A stretch of DNA of 64,000 bases from Diaporthe sp. PMI_573. Taxonomy: Eukaryota; Ascomycota; Sordariomycetes; Diaporthales; Diaporthaceae. The notes under the pieces were generated by a model. The model did not search any database and was not told where the DNA came from. It saw only the letters and a list, made by a program, of their open reading frames with translations. Within the stretch, counting starts at the first letter, position 1. Each line of letters starts with the position of its first letter. Made by a program: the position numbers and the translations under genes. This document shows positions 43,600 through 55,010 of the stretch, one piece after another. The stretch lies in the NCBI GenBank assembly GCA_021399435.1, contig JAJTUP010000128.1:1-64000 (forward strand), in the 5' to 3' direction.

Positions 43600-45016
43600 G
43601 CTAACCAGGAAAACGATGGAAAAGTACCAAAAACGAGGTCCTTTTGGTAAGCTTCACAACCATGGCAACTGCTTCCACAGAAGCAGCCAGCTCGTTGGCG
43701 CGTTTCGTGATGCCCAAACAGAACTGGACCCTTCCGCTACCACCAAGGAATGGGTTCACAACAACGCCACGAGGTGGCAAAGCGACGAGGCAATGGCGGC
43801 GCGTGCCTTGGAGTTACAGCCGGCGATCAAACGACTACACCAAAACCTTGAGTACCAGTGGGACGCGGCTGGTTCGAAGGAAAAGGATAAGCCGCCGGTT
43901 CTCGAGTTCAAGTTGGGGGCCCAGGATTGGCGTGTGGTTGAGGCTATTCAGAATATCCTTTCTCCCTTCAAGTTTGCCTCGAAGAAGCTTCAAGGCATCG
44001 GACCTGCTGGCTCTCTTGATCAGTATTTTCCTCAGATGGAGTATTTGCTGCTTCACCTCGAATCTTGTGCGCAGGGCAAGTGCTATGTTGAACGAGAAAA
44101 CCCTATTGACCCTACAGGCGACCCTATCCCCGGGATCGTGAAGATCTTCGAGCATCTTGGCGACCAAGAACGGCGTTTCTTAAAGGCATATATTCGGGTA
44201 GGCCTGTGGAAGCTACAGCACTACTACGATAAACTCACGAGCTTGGCCTATGCCGCTGCTGTGGTGTTTAATCCAAGCCTCAAGATGACTGGGTTGCAAG
44301 GTATTTTTGATGCTGAGTCTCAACGGCCCGGGTCTAGATGGCGAGACCACTATACTACCAGGTTGAGGGAACGATGGGAGGAGGACTATAAAAATAAGTG
44401 AGTTATACATATATTAATAGTCTTTGCTTAACTAATCCTTAGTAGACCGCGACCTGACTTTAACCCCCAGACTGAGGTCGAACAACAACCAGTCCTCGAC
44501 ATGCTTCAACGCCGCAAACGCTTCTTCGCGAACGACGCTGACGACGAGGTTCCTAATTCACAAGATACACGGCTAGCAAACAAGAGGAGAAGGGGCAACA
44601 AAGGCAAGGACCCTGAGCCCATACAACGAGAGGATATACAACAAGACGAGCTAGATACATACCTTGTTGAGCCAGTAGTCAACTCAAAGGCGTACCTAAA
44701 CGACCCAATCGCGTGGTGGCGGGATATTGGCGCAAAACGATTCCCGAAGCTGTCTTATATGGCAGTTGACTTCCTCACGATACCTTCAGCAGCAGCAGAA
44801 ACTGAGCGTCAGTTTAGTAGCGTTGGGCAGATGGTGTCAGCACGGAGGTCTTGTCTTCAGCGGCACGTTATTGGCGCCAGCCAGTGTATTAGGTCTTGGA
44901 GCAAAGCAGGCGTCTACAAGGCTGAATTGCCACTTGAATTGCTAGATCGGGCATCTAGCACGGCGTTACAAAGTGATATTGCACGGGAATTAACTAGATG
45001 GGCACAACGTAGCTAA
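43600..45016 (+). pseudogene. hAT-2 transposase, C-terminal half
   Basis: Starts around an acidic stretch and KRGPFGKLHN, then TRWQSDEAMAARALEL, AYAAAVVFNPSLKM, a 45-bp intron (44398-44442, GTGAGT...CTTAG, phases match), and the dimerisation block WWRDIGAKRFPKLSYMAVDFL, TERQFSSVGQMVSARRSCL and ASQCIRSW. The stop is at 45014. No internal stop and no RIP-like change. The front of the protein, including the first two catalytic acids, is missing. It is fused in frame to the preceding host exon, giving one open frame 42836-44401. Confidence 0.8.
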
Positions 45017-45039
45017 TATAACTGGGAATAGCCTCAAAT

Positions 45040-45220
45040 ACGCACCCCATCCGATTTAGCAGATCTGATATCCGATTCCGAATCGGATATAGGCAAATCG
45101 GATCGGATCCGATCCGATATAGACCAATCCGATTCGGAATCGGATGGGCTTCAGTCTATTCGATCGATTTCAAATCGATATCGGAATCGGATGGGATTTG
45201 GCCATCCGATCGACCGATGG
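45040..45220. repeat. hAT-2 subterminal palindromic repeats
   Basis: Dense copies of ATCCGATTC / GAATCGGAT. Includes a perfect 22-bp palindrome at 45097-45118 built from ATCGG and CCGAT units and a near-palindrome at 45068-45090. Such repeats are transposase-binding sites in hAT elements. Confidence 0.8.
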
Positions 45221-45229
45221 CCTGCTCTG

Positions 45230-47059
45230 AATGAATGCGGCCTGCCACGGGCTTGTCTTTTGGTTTTCTTCAGTAGACGGCATTTCTTCGTCAGACTGGG
45301 TTTGAATTGTGTGTGCGAGCAGGGCTGATGGCGGCGATCGAGGAGGAGTAGGTAGCAGGGTGAATTTGGCTTCTGTGTAGGGGCCGTTTTCTCGGTCCGC
45401 CTCGGAGCGATCATCCTCTGCAGTCTCTACGTCTGCCTCCTGGGCACTATCGGCATCAAGTCCCTCAAATTCGCGGCCGTGTTCGGAATCCTCTGCCGGG
45501 GAGCTTTCTTCAATCAGATCTTCTCCTTCCGGTTCCGATATTGTGTCATTGTCTGGGAGGGCGTATTTTCTTGTCCACTCCGCGAGACGGTTGATGTCTG
45601 TGGTGAGAAGCTCATCTTTGAAGCCTTCCCAATTCCCATCAAACACTTCGTGCTCATTAAAGATCACGTCTCTTGTATTGACAATCTTTCCGGTAGAGGG
45701 AATCCATATCCGGTAGATGTTCGATGATCGGTATCCAACAAGGTAACCAATCCATGCACGTGGCTCGAGACGTTGACGTCTTCTTTTCTTGAGCTGTGCG
45801 TCGGATGTCATTGCGTAGGCCTTGCAGCCAAATACGCGAAGATGAGTTTGATCTGGTCTTGGATCTGGTCGTGGGATACCCAAGCGTTTGGCAATCGCTG
45901 AGTGAAATTGGTAGTAGGGTGCCTTCCAGTCCAGTCCGTAATTTGGTGTTCGGTTGTTGAGATAGACGGTTGTTCGTCCAATTTTGGGCCAAAGAGAGTG
46001 TGGGAGTTTTGAGCTTGTTCGCATTGCACGCATCTTCTCCTTGATCACACCCCCTGAGCGCTCGGCTCCTCCGTTTTGTGCTTGTGTGTTGGGTGCTGAG
46101 GGCTCGATTTTGATGTGTTTTGATTCGAGGAATTCTCTGACAGCTCGTCTTCGGCTGAATAGTTCTCCATCGCATTCTATGACCTTGACCTTGGTGTTGT
46201 ATTGCGTCTTCATCATCCCCAGGAATGATTTCATAACCGTGAGGAGGGTTTCGCTATCACGACTTTCGAGGTAGTAATCCCAGATGAGTCCTGATGCTCT
46301 ACATGTGAGTAGCAGTTGTGATGTGTAGTTGTTGACTCCTGGTTCGTAGTCGTGAAAATCAAGTGCTATCCTTTCGCCTTCTCGTTCGAGGATCTCCCTC
46401 GGTGCTCGACGGATTTGCCTCGTGATCTTGGCTAAGGCACAAGCTTCACATTCGACTGTTGTTGGTCCCTGGATGCGCACCCCCTGAGATGAAGAAACGA
46501 GGTGTTCAAGCGCGCTGGGGCCTGGGTGACCAAGACGGCCGTGCCAGAGGATGGCTTCGCCTGTGAGTGGTCTCCTTTTGGTGTAGGTAGTGTGTTTCTT
46601 CCTCCATGTGTTAAAGGCGCTTTGCACTTCGTGGGGTTGGTAGTCGATGACGTATTGGCCGTGGATGTCCCTGAGTTTGCACAGAGTTGACCTGTCACGT
46701 CGTTTCAAAGTTGTTGGATCGTGTTCGTTGTCCCAAAAGATACCCTTCCTTCGAAGTTGCCTCAGAGAGACGAGTGTTGTCAGGAGTCGTGGGCAGAGGG
46801 CAACGTTTTCGAGGTGTAGGACGGTCGGTCCAGTGCGGACCGGCATTGTGCCGTATGCGAGTACTGGTAGTTGTCTGTCTCCAGCCCACAGGTAGTCATC
46901 GTGTGTGGCTGGTTTCGTATCAAACAGTCTCTCGCTGTTGTTTGTGATCGAGATCGTACTCGCTGGGTCAAGTATCACCGAGTGTCGAAGAGGGTATTCT
47001 TTTGCGTTTATGGCAAAAGCTCCCCTAGCCTCTATACTCGTGACACAATATCCTGGGAG
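45230..47059 (-). pseudogene. copia-1 pol (protease, integrase), truncated
   Basis: Directly follows the gag TGA in the same frame. The protease site reads ILDPASTISIT (Asp-Pro-Ala instead of Asp-Ser-Gly). Next come the integrase zinc region (HGRLGHPGPSALEHL, ECEACAL) and core (ERIALDFHDYE, VKVIECDGE, IEPSAPNTQAQNGGAERSGGV, acids D-D-E). GKPxD-like C-terminal segments follow (FGCKAYAMTSDAQ, GYLVGYRSSNIYRIW). The frame is open up to the hAT-2 insertion after WQAAFI. Since RT and RNase H are missing, the element cannot move by itself. Confidence 0.88.
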
Positions 47060-48229
47060 TCAATCTTCGACTTCCTCGACGACTTCTTCTTTCGTCGGTT
47101 TAGGTGTCCTTGACTTGGACTTTGATCTCGGACCCTTAAGGGCTCGGACCTGTGCTTGAAAATCAGCATCGTTTTCGAGTTTTTCACGAACTCTTTCTTT
47201 GACATCCTGATTTGGCTTCCACCTTGGAAATGCCTTCTCAGGGAATACATAGTAGCATTCTGCAAGGGCGTGGGGATTTGCACATGCGAGGCAGCCTTTT
47301 TGACCCGAGGAATAACGTCCCGGATCGGCTCGAATCCCGCGCTTTCCACCACGTGAACCAGTCGCACCTCTACGTGGCGGCTTCGAATCTTCAACGACAT
47401 GGGCGTCCCCATTTTCGTCATCATGGCTACCAGAGCCATCGTAGGTAGTTGTAAAAGCTCCTTTCGCGACCTTTCCCTTTTGGGGGTCGTGGCTTTCCAA
47501 CTCCTGACGGAAGTCTTGCCCGATATCACGATATTCGAGGCTCCCATCTGCCGAAGCGTGTTTTTGTGCTTGTTTATAGGAGGTGGCCCAGATAGGCATT
47601 ACTCCCCGTATTGCAAGTAGGAAGTCTGAAAACCAGATTGTTGTATGCTGTGTTTCTGGGAGTTTCTTTTGGATCCCTTTGGACATCATCTCTTCCCACT
47701 TATCGATCCAGTTGTACGCCTCTTTGGTTGTACGAGGTGGTTTGAGGACCTTCTTGTATTCCTGATGAAGATGTAGCATCTCGTCGTGAGTGCTTTGGCC
47801 ACATCTCTTTTGTAAGTTGTCATGCCATTTCCAGAGTGGTTCTCCTGCTTGGCAGCATGTTGACTTGTATGCAGGGGCAACAGTTTGGAGCAGCCACCTT
47901 GTGAGCTTCTCTACTGACTGCCGTTCCTCCTTGTACGATGCGTCAAGTTGTTTGTACCAGGTGAGGTCAAGATTAAATGCCTTAAGACCATTGTCGGTCA
48001 GATCGGTCATCATCCATTGTCCATTGTTCTTTTCTTGGATTGTTTCTTCGTCCTCTTCCTCGTCGTTGGTCGTCTGTGATCTCGCATTTCGCTGTGCGTG
48101 TGGTTTCTTGATGTATTTCTTCTTTCGAATATCCGGCATCTCCGGCTGAGGGAGTAGGGAAGTCTTATTCGTTATGTGGGATTCAAGTCCAAACGTTTGG
48201 GCCTGGAGCTCGAATTCGTGGTGCCAATC
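47060..48229 (-). pseudogene. copia-1 gag, main part (start at 56556, split by copia-2)
   Basis: The first 68 bases of gag (ATG at 56556, MADYVNTKTLNAILAKPGDW) lie beyond copia-2; the remainder continues WHHEFELQAQTFGL. Contains the helical capsid-like region and a zinc knuckle CLACANPHALAEC (C-x2-C-x3-H-x4-C). Ends in a basic tail, then TGA followed by CTC, after which the same frame continues into protease. Apart from the insertion it is free of stops. Confidence 0.87.
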
Positions 48230-48435
48230 TGTCAAATATTAGGGTGAAAATTGTATATATTCTTGTATTCTCTTTTTGCCCCCTCTGTCTTGAGGTTTCA
48301 GGGCAAGCTTTATATACCCTTTCTCTTCTGTATAGAATCAGCTAGAAGCTGATTGCTAAGCCTCGTGGCAATAGGTGGCAATAGGTGGCAATAGGTGGCA
48401 ACAGGTGGCAACTTTCGCCTCTGACGTATCTGACA
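48230..48435 (-). repeat. copia-2 3' LTR
   Basis: 206 bp, TGTCAAATATT...CGTATCTGACA. Contains four tandem GGCAATAGGT-like units and a TATA-like TTTATATACCC on the plus strand. Confidence 0.95.
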
Positions 48436-48459
48436 CACCCCCTCAGATTCAATGACTTC

Positions 48460-51331
48460 TCATTGAGTCTGAAGCCCTTCTTCGTCCTTCTGGAGCTTCT
48501 TCCTAACGTCTTCTAATCCAAGTTGATATAAAAAGCGGTTCCATTTTCCGGCTGGAAGTGCTTTCGTCAGGCCATCTGCGACTATGTCTGTTGATTTGAC
48601 GTATTTGACTTGGATTTTCCCTCGTTGAACCTCTTGTCTGAGCCAGTGATTGTGGATATCAACATGCCGCAACTTGGTCCTCAAAGTAGCTATCTCAGCC
48701 GTCACGAGGTTGATAGTCTGAGTGTTATCGCAGTCAATCTGGATAGTCAAGTCATCCAGTTGAACTGTCAGCTCCTTGAGCAGTCGGCTCACAAAGAGAG
48801 ATTCCTTAGCTGCCTGTGCTAGGGCTAGGAGCTCTGCTTCTGTTGTTGATGTTGTGACCGTGTCTTGTTTGCTGGCTCTCCATCCGATCAGTCCGTTGAA
48901 CAGCTTGATGGTATATGCCTGCGAGCTCTTCCGATCAGTTGTGTTGTCGGCAAAAGAGGCATCGCTAGCAATGCTGAGACCGCCGGGCCCTCCGAAGGAT
49001 AGGGCTAGGTTCTTTGTGTGTGTGAGGTAGTGGATGACGCGGTCAGCCGCTTCTTGGTGTATTTGACTTGGATTGGTGAGGAATCTGGCCAATCTGGAGA
49101 TGGCAAAGGCTATGTCGGGTCGGGTGTTGACTGCGATATAGAGGATTGATCCGACCTTGCGTTGGTATCGTTGAATTTCTGCTGGGGTTGCTAGCCCTGT
49201 TGCAGGCCGTAGCTCTAACTGAGTCATTGGTACTGTAGCTGTTCCTTTATTAGCTAGGTTTGCAATTTTCTCAATATAGGCTGCTTGGGATAGCCAGATC
49301 TTCCTCGCAGGTCGGTCCCGTATGACTTCCATTCCAAGGAACCATTGTACGGGGTTGCCGCCTGTTAGTTTGTATCTCAATTGGAGTTGTCTGATCAGGT
49401 CCTTAGCTTTGTTTTCTTGTGTTTTCCTGTAGGCCAGAATGACATCATCGACATATACGAAGAAGAGGATTCCTTCTTTTCTGAAGCAGCAAGGCTCGTC
49501 TGGAACTGGTTTGTAGCTCAGCTCTAAGAGGGTTCTAGAAAGCTCCTTCTGCCACAGTAAGGGGGAGACTCTCAGTCCGTATAGCGCTTTGTTGAGCTTT
49601 AGGATAGTTCCTGCCTTCTTATAGCCTGGAGGCATCTGCATGAAGATGTCTTGATCAATTGGGGCATGTACGAATGCGTTGACCACATCGTATTGGACCA
49701 TTTCTAGATCAAATTTTGCTGCAATAGCTATCAAGGTCCGAAAGGACCTTCCGGCTAAGGTAGCTGCGTATGTGTCTTGCAGCTTCCCTTTTGCTTGTTG
49801 GTCTCCTCGCACCACTAGCCGGGCCTTGCATTTCTGAAAGTAACCGTGTTTGTCTGTTTTATAGACGTACACCCACATACAGCCTAGGACCTGTTGATCA
49901 AATGCTCGAGGGTCCTTGGCTCGGATCTCAGTCCATGACCTCATTTCCTTATGGCTTTGAAGATGAATTTCTTCAGCCTTCTGGAAGAGGTTTTCCAATG
50001 GATGTCCTATGAGATCTTGATGCTTCATTGGTGCCGGAGGTAATGCACTTCTATGCACTTTTACCCCTTGACGGATCCTTCGTTCTGTTGAGATTTGCAT
50101 AGGAGATTTGGTTCCAGCTAGAAAAGCTGCTTGCCATGTGATAGTTCTGTTCCCTTGTTCTGACACATTTTGAGGTAATTGTGCGAGTAGGGCAGATGGC
50201 GGTGTATCTGGAGGCGTGAGGAAGTCTTCGTATTCTGCCCTCTTTGCCTGTGAGATTTCGTCAATCGCCACTATGAGATGGTTCGGTGTGAGTTCATCTT
50301 CTTCTTCAGGAAAAGCCACCTCAATAGAGTCTTCAGCTTCTGGCTGATCAATTGGTTCGTCTGGTTGGAGGGATGCAATTCGTGCGATTTCTTCCAAGTC
50401 TGCCTCTAAGAGGTCATCCTTGAAGTTTTCCCAGTCTCCGTTACAGCCCTCGTCTTCATTAAAAATGACGTCTCGGGTGCTGATTATCCGATTGATTGTC
50501 GGGATCCAGATCCTGTAGATATTCGAGGATCTATATCCAACTAGGAAGCCGATCCATCCTTTCGGTTTGAGCCGCATCTTGCGGTTGAGCTTTTGTTGTG
50601 CCTCAGGGGTCATGGCATAGGCTTTGCAACCAAATGCCCTTAGATGTGTTTGGTCAGGCTGTTTTACCGGTTGTGGAATTCCTCTGGCTCTGGCTATTGC
50701 AGTATGCAGTTGATCGTATGGTGTTTTCCAGCCTGATTTGTAATTTGGCGTTCGGTTATATAGATAAACTGCTGTTTTGCCGATTTCTGGCCATAGCTGA
50801 TGAGGGAGCTTAGAGCCTGTTCGCATGGCTCTTTCCTTATCTTTGATCACACCCCCTGAGCGTTCGGCGCCGCCGTTTTGGGCTTGGCTATACGGTGCCG
50901 AGGGCTCGATAACGATAGCTCTGTTCCGTATGAAGTTTCCGACTTGTGGTTTGACCTCTGTGATCTCATTGTCGCATTCGATGACTCTGACCTTAATGTT
51001 ATGTTGAACTTCTAGGTGTTCGAAGAAGGATTTGAAGACTGTGATAACAGCCTCTGTTGTCCGAGATGTGAGGTAATAATCCCAAATGTATCCCGTTGAT
51101 CGGCAGGTAAGCAACATCTGCGAGGTATAGCCACCTATCCCTTCTTCATAGTCATGGAAATCGACAGCGATGCGTTCGCCGGCTCTCTGGCCAGACTGCC
51201 TTGGAGCCCGTCTGACTTGTCTCTTGATCTTTGATAGGCCACAGGCGTCACATTCGACTGTTGTTGGTCCTCGAATTCGCACCCCCTGAGATGCTGAGAC
51301 GAGGTGTTCAAGAGCTTGCGGTCCCGGATGC
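48460..51331 (-). pseudogene. copia-2 pol C-terminal part (integrase, RT, RNase H)
   Basis: The frame is open for about 957 codons from the hAT-1 junction. Integrase: RIAVDFHDYEEG, VRVIECDNE, IEPSAPYSQAQNGGAERSGGV. Reverse transcriptase: YDVVNAFVHAPIDQDIFMQ and the catalytic FVYVDDVILAY. RNase H: IASDASFADN, KQDTVTTSTTEAELLALA, KLRHVDIHNHWL. All catalytic acids are present. The stop is just inside the 3' LTR. Broken only by hAT-1, whose removal with one 8-bp duplication would make the frame continuous (GHP then GPQALEHL). Confidence 0.93.
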
Positions 51332-54300
51332 CAGCGCTCCTAATAGTCCAGACCAAAAACTGGACTATTAGTCCAAACTGCAGTCCAGACCAATAGTCCG
51401 TGGACTATTGGTCCAGTCTGCGTCTCTCGGATTGGACTGACGGTCCAGTCCGCGTCTCTTGGACTAGACTGACGGTCCAGTCTACGTCTCTCGGACTGGA
51501 CTGATGGTTCAGTCTGACTTCTACCAGACCGACCAGTAGTCCAGTCCGAGGATCGCAGACTAACAGTCTGACTAATAGTCTGACCAAGATTCGGGGTGAC
51601 TCAGGCAGCGTCTTTCCAAATCTGTGGCCTGCTGCAGAGTGCCAATTCAACAACTACGCGATCCAACGCGTGACACGCGTTGGTAAAAATTTCGATGCAC
51701 TGCTAAGATATGTTAGCCGGTACAGCCCAGCACTGCGTTAATCTATGGCAAACCAAGTATCATGCAACTGAAACCATCGGACTAACAAGATCCCAGAATT
51801 ACATATTTCGACCTGTTCAACAGCAACCTACTTTATAGCTTTGAATGGGCTACCTGGCTGATTTCTAGGAAGAATATCTGCAACGTGAGAGATGATGAAG
51901 TGCATGTTATCTGAGCGGCGAAAACCCGCCCGGTGGCGTTAAGAGATACCAGCCCCGCCATTACAGGTAGGTGGCATGCAAAGTATCCCCTATCCGGCGC
52001 ATGTAGGGTAGGTTCGCTCCCGTAACAGGCACCTTGGCAAATTACTTGAGATGCTAGTAAACACGGCTGGTCTCTGCGTAAGAATCATATTTCATACTGG
52101 TTACGATATAGTCACTGAATCTACTGTGCTGAGAGCATCCGTCTGGTATCAATTCCATTATGATTAGAGATATATTCCCGAGTCGTCGATTTACAGTCAA
52201 GAGATACATGTCATATCGTTTTTATCGACGAAGACGGGAGTCCGCTGGTCTTGTGGGCCTGCGCCCAAGCAAACATACACCCCTGGACCGATGTGCCAGC
52301 GACTTCGCAGATCCCCCGCATACCTTCACGTGGATGCTCAACTTCCGAGCCCCTGTCAGCCTTACGTGCGCAAGCCGAATAACGAACTCAAGAATCAATT
52401 CTAATCAGACACCAAGCTGTCGCGAGAAGAGCGCGAAACCGGCACGGGTGGAATAGTGCAACGACGATCCAAGGTTTTTCGTGAAGCATGACGGGATGTT
52501 GGCCCTCAGCGGCTGGTCATTGGTCAGCGGGCTGTGAGCAGAGCCAACTGGGAAGTCGAAGGTGGGCCCAAGTTGTGGGCGCTAGGCGGACAGTTTCACG
52601 GTGGCCCAGGAGGAGAAATCGGTTGGTTGCTGAGCACGGGGAGTGAGATCTCAGATGAGTTGGGCCACAGATGCAGGATCCAACGCGTCCAACGATTGGA
52701 AGTGGATAGTTGATTGCGCACCCTGTGGCTTGACCCGAATGACTACCGAAAATCATGTCTGGGTATTTGTACTCATCCACTCTCAAGAGTCCAGAATGGT
52801 CAGAGAGAAAGTCGTCTGCTACATAATCTCTGTGCGCACCACCATCGAAGTCGCCAGACAATTCTCTCCCACCGTGCTCTGTCATCGCCACCCCTGCTGT
52901 CTACTTGCCATCCCCCGAATCATGTCTTCTATCATGGATTTCTCCGAGACTGCCAGTGCTATTGGCAGCGCCAGCCAGTGCAGCCACCTGGACGATTCTG
53001 AACTTACAGTGGCCACCGGTGCGCTGACACCATCGTCTTCGTCAACTCCTAGCATGTCCCGCCCAAGGACATCTCCTGTTTGGGAGTACTGCCGAATAGA
53101 AGCAGGCAAGAGTACTCCGGTAGCCTGGGTCGATTCCAACGGAACGAAATGGTGGCATTGCCAGCCCTGCTTCGACAAGAAAAGAGAGAAGAAATACAAC
53201 TACTCAGGTGGATCGTCCACCATCGTCAATCATTTGCGTACTGGCCGACTACTATGAACTGACGGAAGATTCACCGGTCTATTCAGCAGCAACAGTATTA
53301 CATCCTTCTCTCAAGTGGGTTTACATGGAAAAGACGTGGGAGGACAGGAATGAGTGGATTGAGAAAGCTAAAGCTCGCGTGGGGGAACTTTGGAGGGAAA
53401 CGTACAAGTCAACCACCTCCTTCTGCGCTGTTTTTCGACCAAGCTCGGCACAAGGGCCATCTACAGGACGGCCAAATGGGTACAAAATGTGGATGAAAGA
53501 GCAGAAGGCTACGATTTTCAGCATGGATGATGACGAGTACGAAGTGTACTGCCGCGAGCCTGTGCTGATGGTATCGGATCCTTTGAAATGGTGGCTAGAA
53601 TCGGCCCAGCGAAGGCGATTCCCTAACTTATCCTTGATGGCCATCGACATTCTGTCGATTGCGCCTATGTCTACTGAGACAGAGCGACTCTTCTCCAAAT
53701 CCAAACTTACGGTAACTGACCAGCGAGGATCTATGAATATTGAAACTTTGAATCTCTTGGAATGTTTGCGATCCTGGGACAGGAGCGCCCTAATAGTCCC
53801 TTCAGAAGTAAGCATTCCGCTTCGGGAGGTGTTCGATTGTCTAATTATCGACTCTAGTGTTGCTATATCGACCCGGCAGCAACGGGTACAATCTCCGATG
53901 CTCAGGATTCTGAGGGTGATAAGGAAGGCGGCCGCGGAGACGTTTTGTTGTTGGATTCTGTTGTTGGATCGTGTAGGGATTCTGAATGCACTTCATAAAA
54001 ATAAAAAAAGGCTGGTCTTGTTATTGACTGTAATTATTCTTTGGGTCAGTTATTATAATCGCAATGAGAGGTCCTTTAGGGCTTTATATCTTTAAGTGAT
54101 CCCGTCTAGGACTTCAAACTTTAATATTAATCTTGACCCTGAAGTTGAGGGGGAAGTTCTTCCAACACAATTCGACGATGGCTTTGGGAAGCTTGGAGGC
54201 AGGTACGGCGCAAGGCCACGAGTCATGTGTTATGTTTGGACTAATAGTCTAGACCACAGTTTGCACTGTAGTCTAGTCTGATGGTGACGGACGGACCGAT

Positions 54301-54475
54301 AGTCCAGTCTGCACGTCTCAATCAGACTGCCAGTCCGGTCTGCACAATCTCAGTCAGACTGCCAGTCCAGTCTGACCAAAGTCAGACGACTGCTAGTTTA
54401 GTCTGACCAAGTCAGACGGACTAAAGGGGCAGTCTGAGGTGTCCGGACGGACTATTTGGACTATTAGGAGCGCTG
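51332..54475 (+). mobile_element. hAT transposon hAT-1, internally deleted, nested in copia-2
   Basis: 19-bp perfect terminal inverted repeats CAGCGCTCCTAATAGTCCA and an 8-bp target duplication CCGGATGC (51324-51331 and 54476-54483). Both subterminal regions hold many copies of AGTCCAGAC/GTCTGGACT. Length 3144 bp. Confidence 0.94.
52922..54095 (+). pseudogene. hAT-1 transposase remnant (BED finger joined to C-terminus)
   Basis: The first frame (ATG 52922 to 53257) has a Ser/Thr-rich start and a BED-type zinc finger (CRIEAGK...WHCQPCFDKK...IVNHLR). A second frame (from about 53235 to 54095) continues with the end of a hAT transposase: DYYELTEDSPVYSAATVLHPSLKW, DPLKWWLESAQRRRFPNLSLMAIDIL, TETERLFSKSKLTVTDQRGSM. 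The whole middle, with the catalytic RNase H-like core, is missing, and the frames differ. The element is non-autonomous but keeps both ends, so it could be moved by a related transposase. Confidence 0.85.
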
Positions 54476-55007
54476 CCGGATGCCCTAGGCGGTTGTGCCA
54501 GCGGATGGCTTCTCCCGCTAAAGGAGCCCTCTTAGTGTGAGAGGTGAACTTGTGGGCTGCCCAAACCGCCGGGGTCATCTCTGCCGGTTGGTATTCAATG
54601 ACGTATTGACCGTATAGGTCCTTGATCGGGCAGGCGATTGTCTGATCGGAATGACGGAGGGTCGTTGGATCACGTCTGTTATCCCAATAGAGTCCTTTCT
54701 TCCGTAGCTGACGTAAGGAGACTAGAGTTGTGAGGAGTCGGGGACAGTAGGCTACATCTTCAAGCAACAGGGCTCGAGTTCTTGTCAGCCTGACTATCAT
54801 TGTTCCATATCCCAAAATTGGTAACTTTCGGTCACCTGACCAGATGAAGTCGCCTGGAAGGGCCGGCTGGAGATCAGCTAGTCGATTGGGGTCATTTGTG
54901 ATTGAGATCGTTGTTCCGGGGTCTAGGATTTGAGATTTTCGTAAGGGATAGTTATCGCTTTGAACGGCAAATGCGGCGTTGACTTTAGCGATAAGCCGCC
55001 CATAGAG
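54476..55007 (-). pseudogene. copia-2 pol N-terminal part (protease to integrase zinc region)
   Basis: Continues in frame from the gag TGA. LYGRLIAKVNAAFAVQ leads to protease motif ILDPGTTISITND (Asp-Pro-Gly), then YCPRLLTTLVSLRQLRKKG and AIRWHNRLGHP, where hAT-1 interrupts it. No stop between the gag TGA and the insertion. Confidence 0.9.
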
Positions 55008-55010
55008 TCA
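55008..55010 (-). other. In-frame gag-pol TGA (candidate readthrough codon)
   Basis: Context CAA TGA CTC. Downstream pol is in the same frame with no start codon before protease. copia-1 has the equivalent GAT TGA CTC at 47060-47062. UGA followed by C is the weakest termination context in eukaryotes. Confidence 0.65.

Larger units (their letters stand above)
43321..45229 (+). mobile_element. 5'-truncated hAT element (hAT-2)
   Basis: The right terminus is CAGAGCAGGCCATCGG read inwards from 45229, a standard hAT end, inserted in copia-1 pol (the frame resumes at 45230). The left half of the element is absent: there is no left inverted repeat, no BED finger and no N-terminal catalytic block. 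The left limit is approximate. Confidence 0.75.

Noticed and set aside
45170..45229. Apparent C-terminal extension of copia-1 pol (SHPIPISI)
   Set aside because: These codons lie inside the hAT-2 terminal repeat; the true pol sequence stops at 45230.
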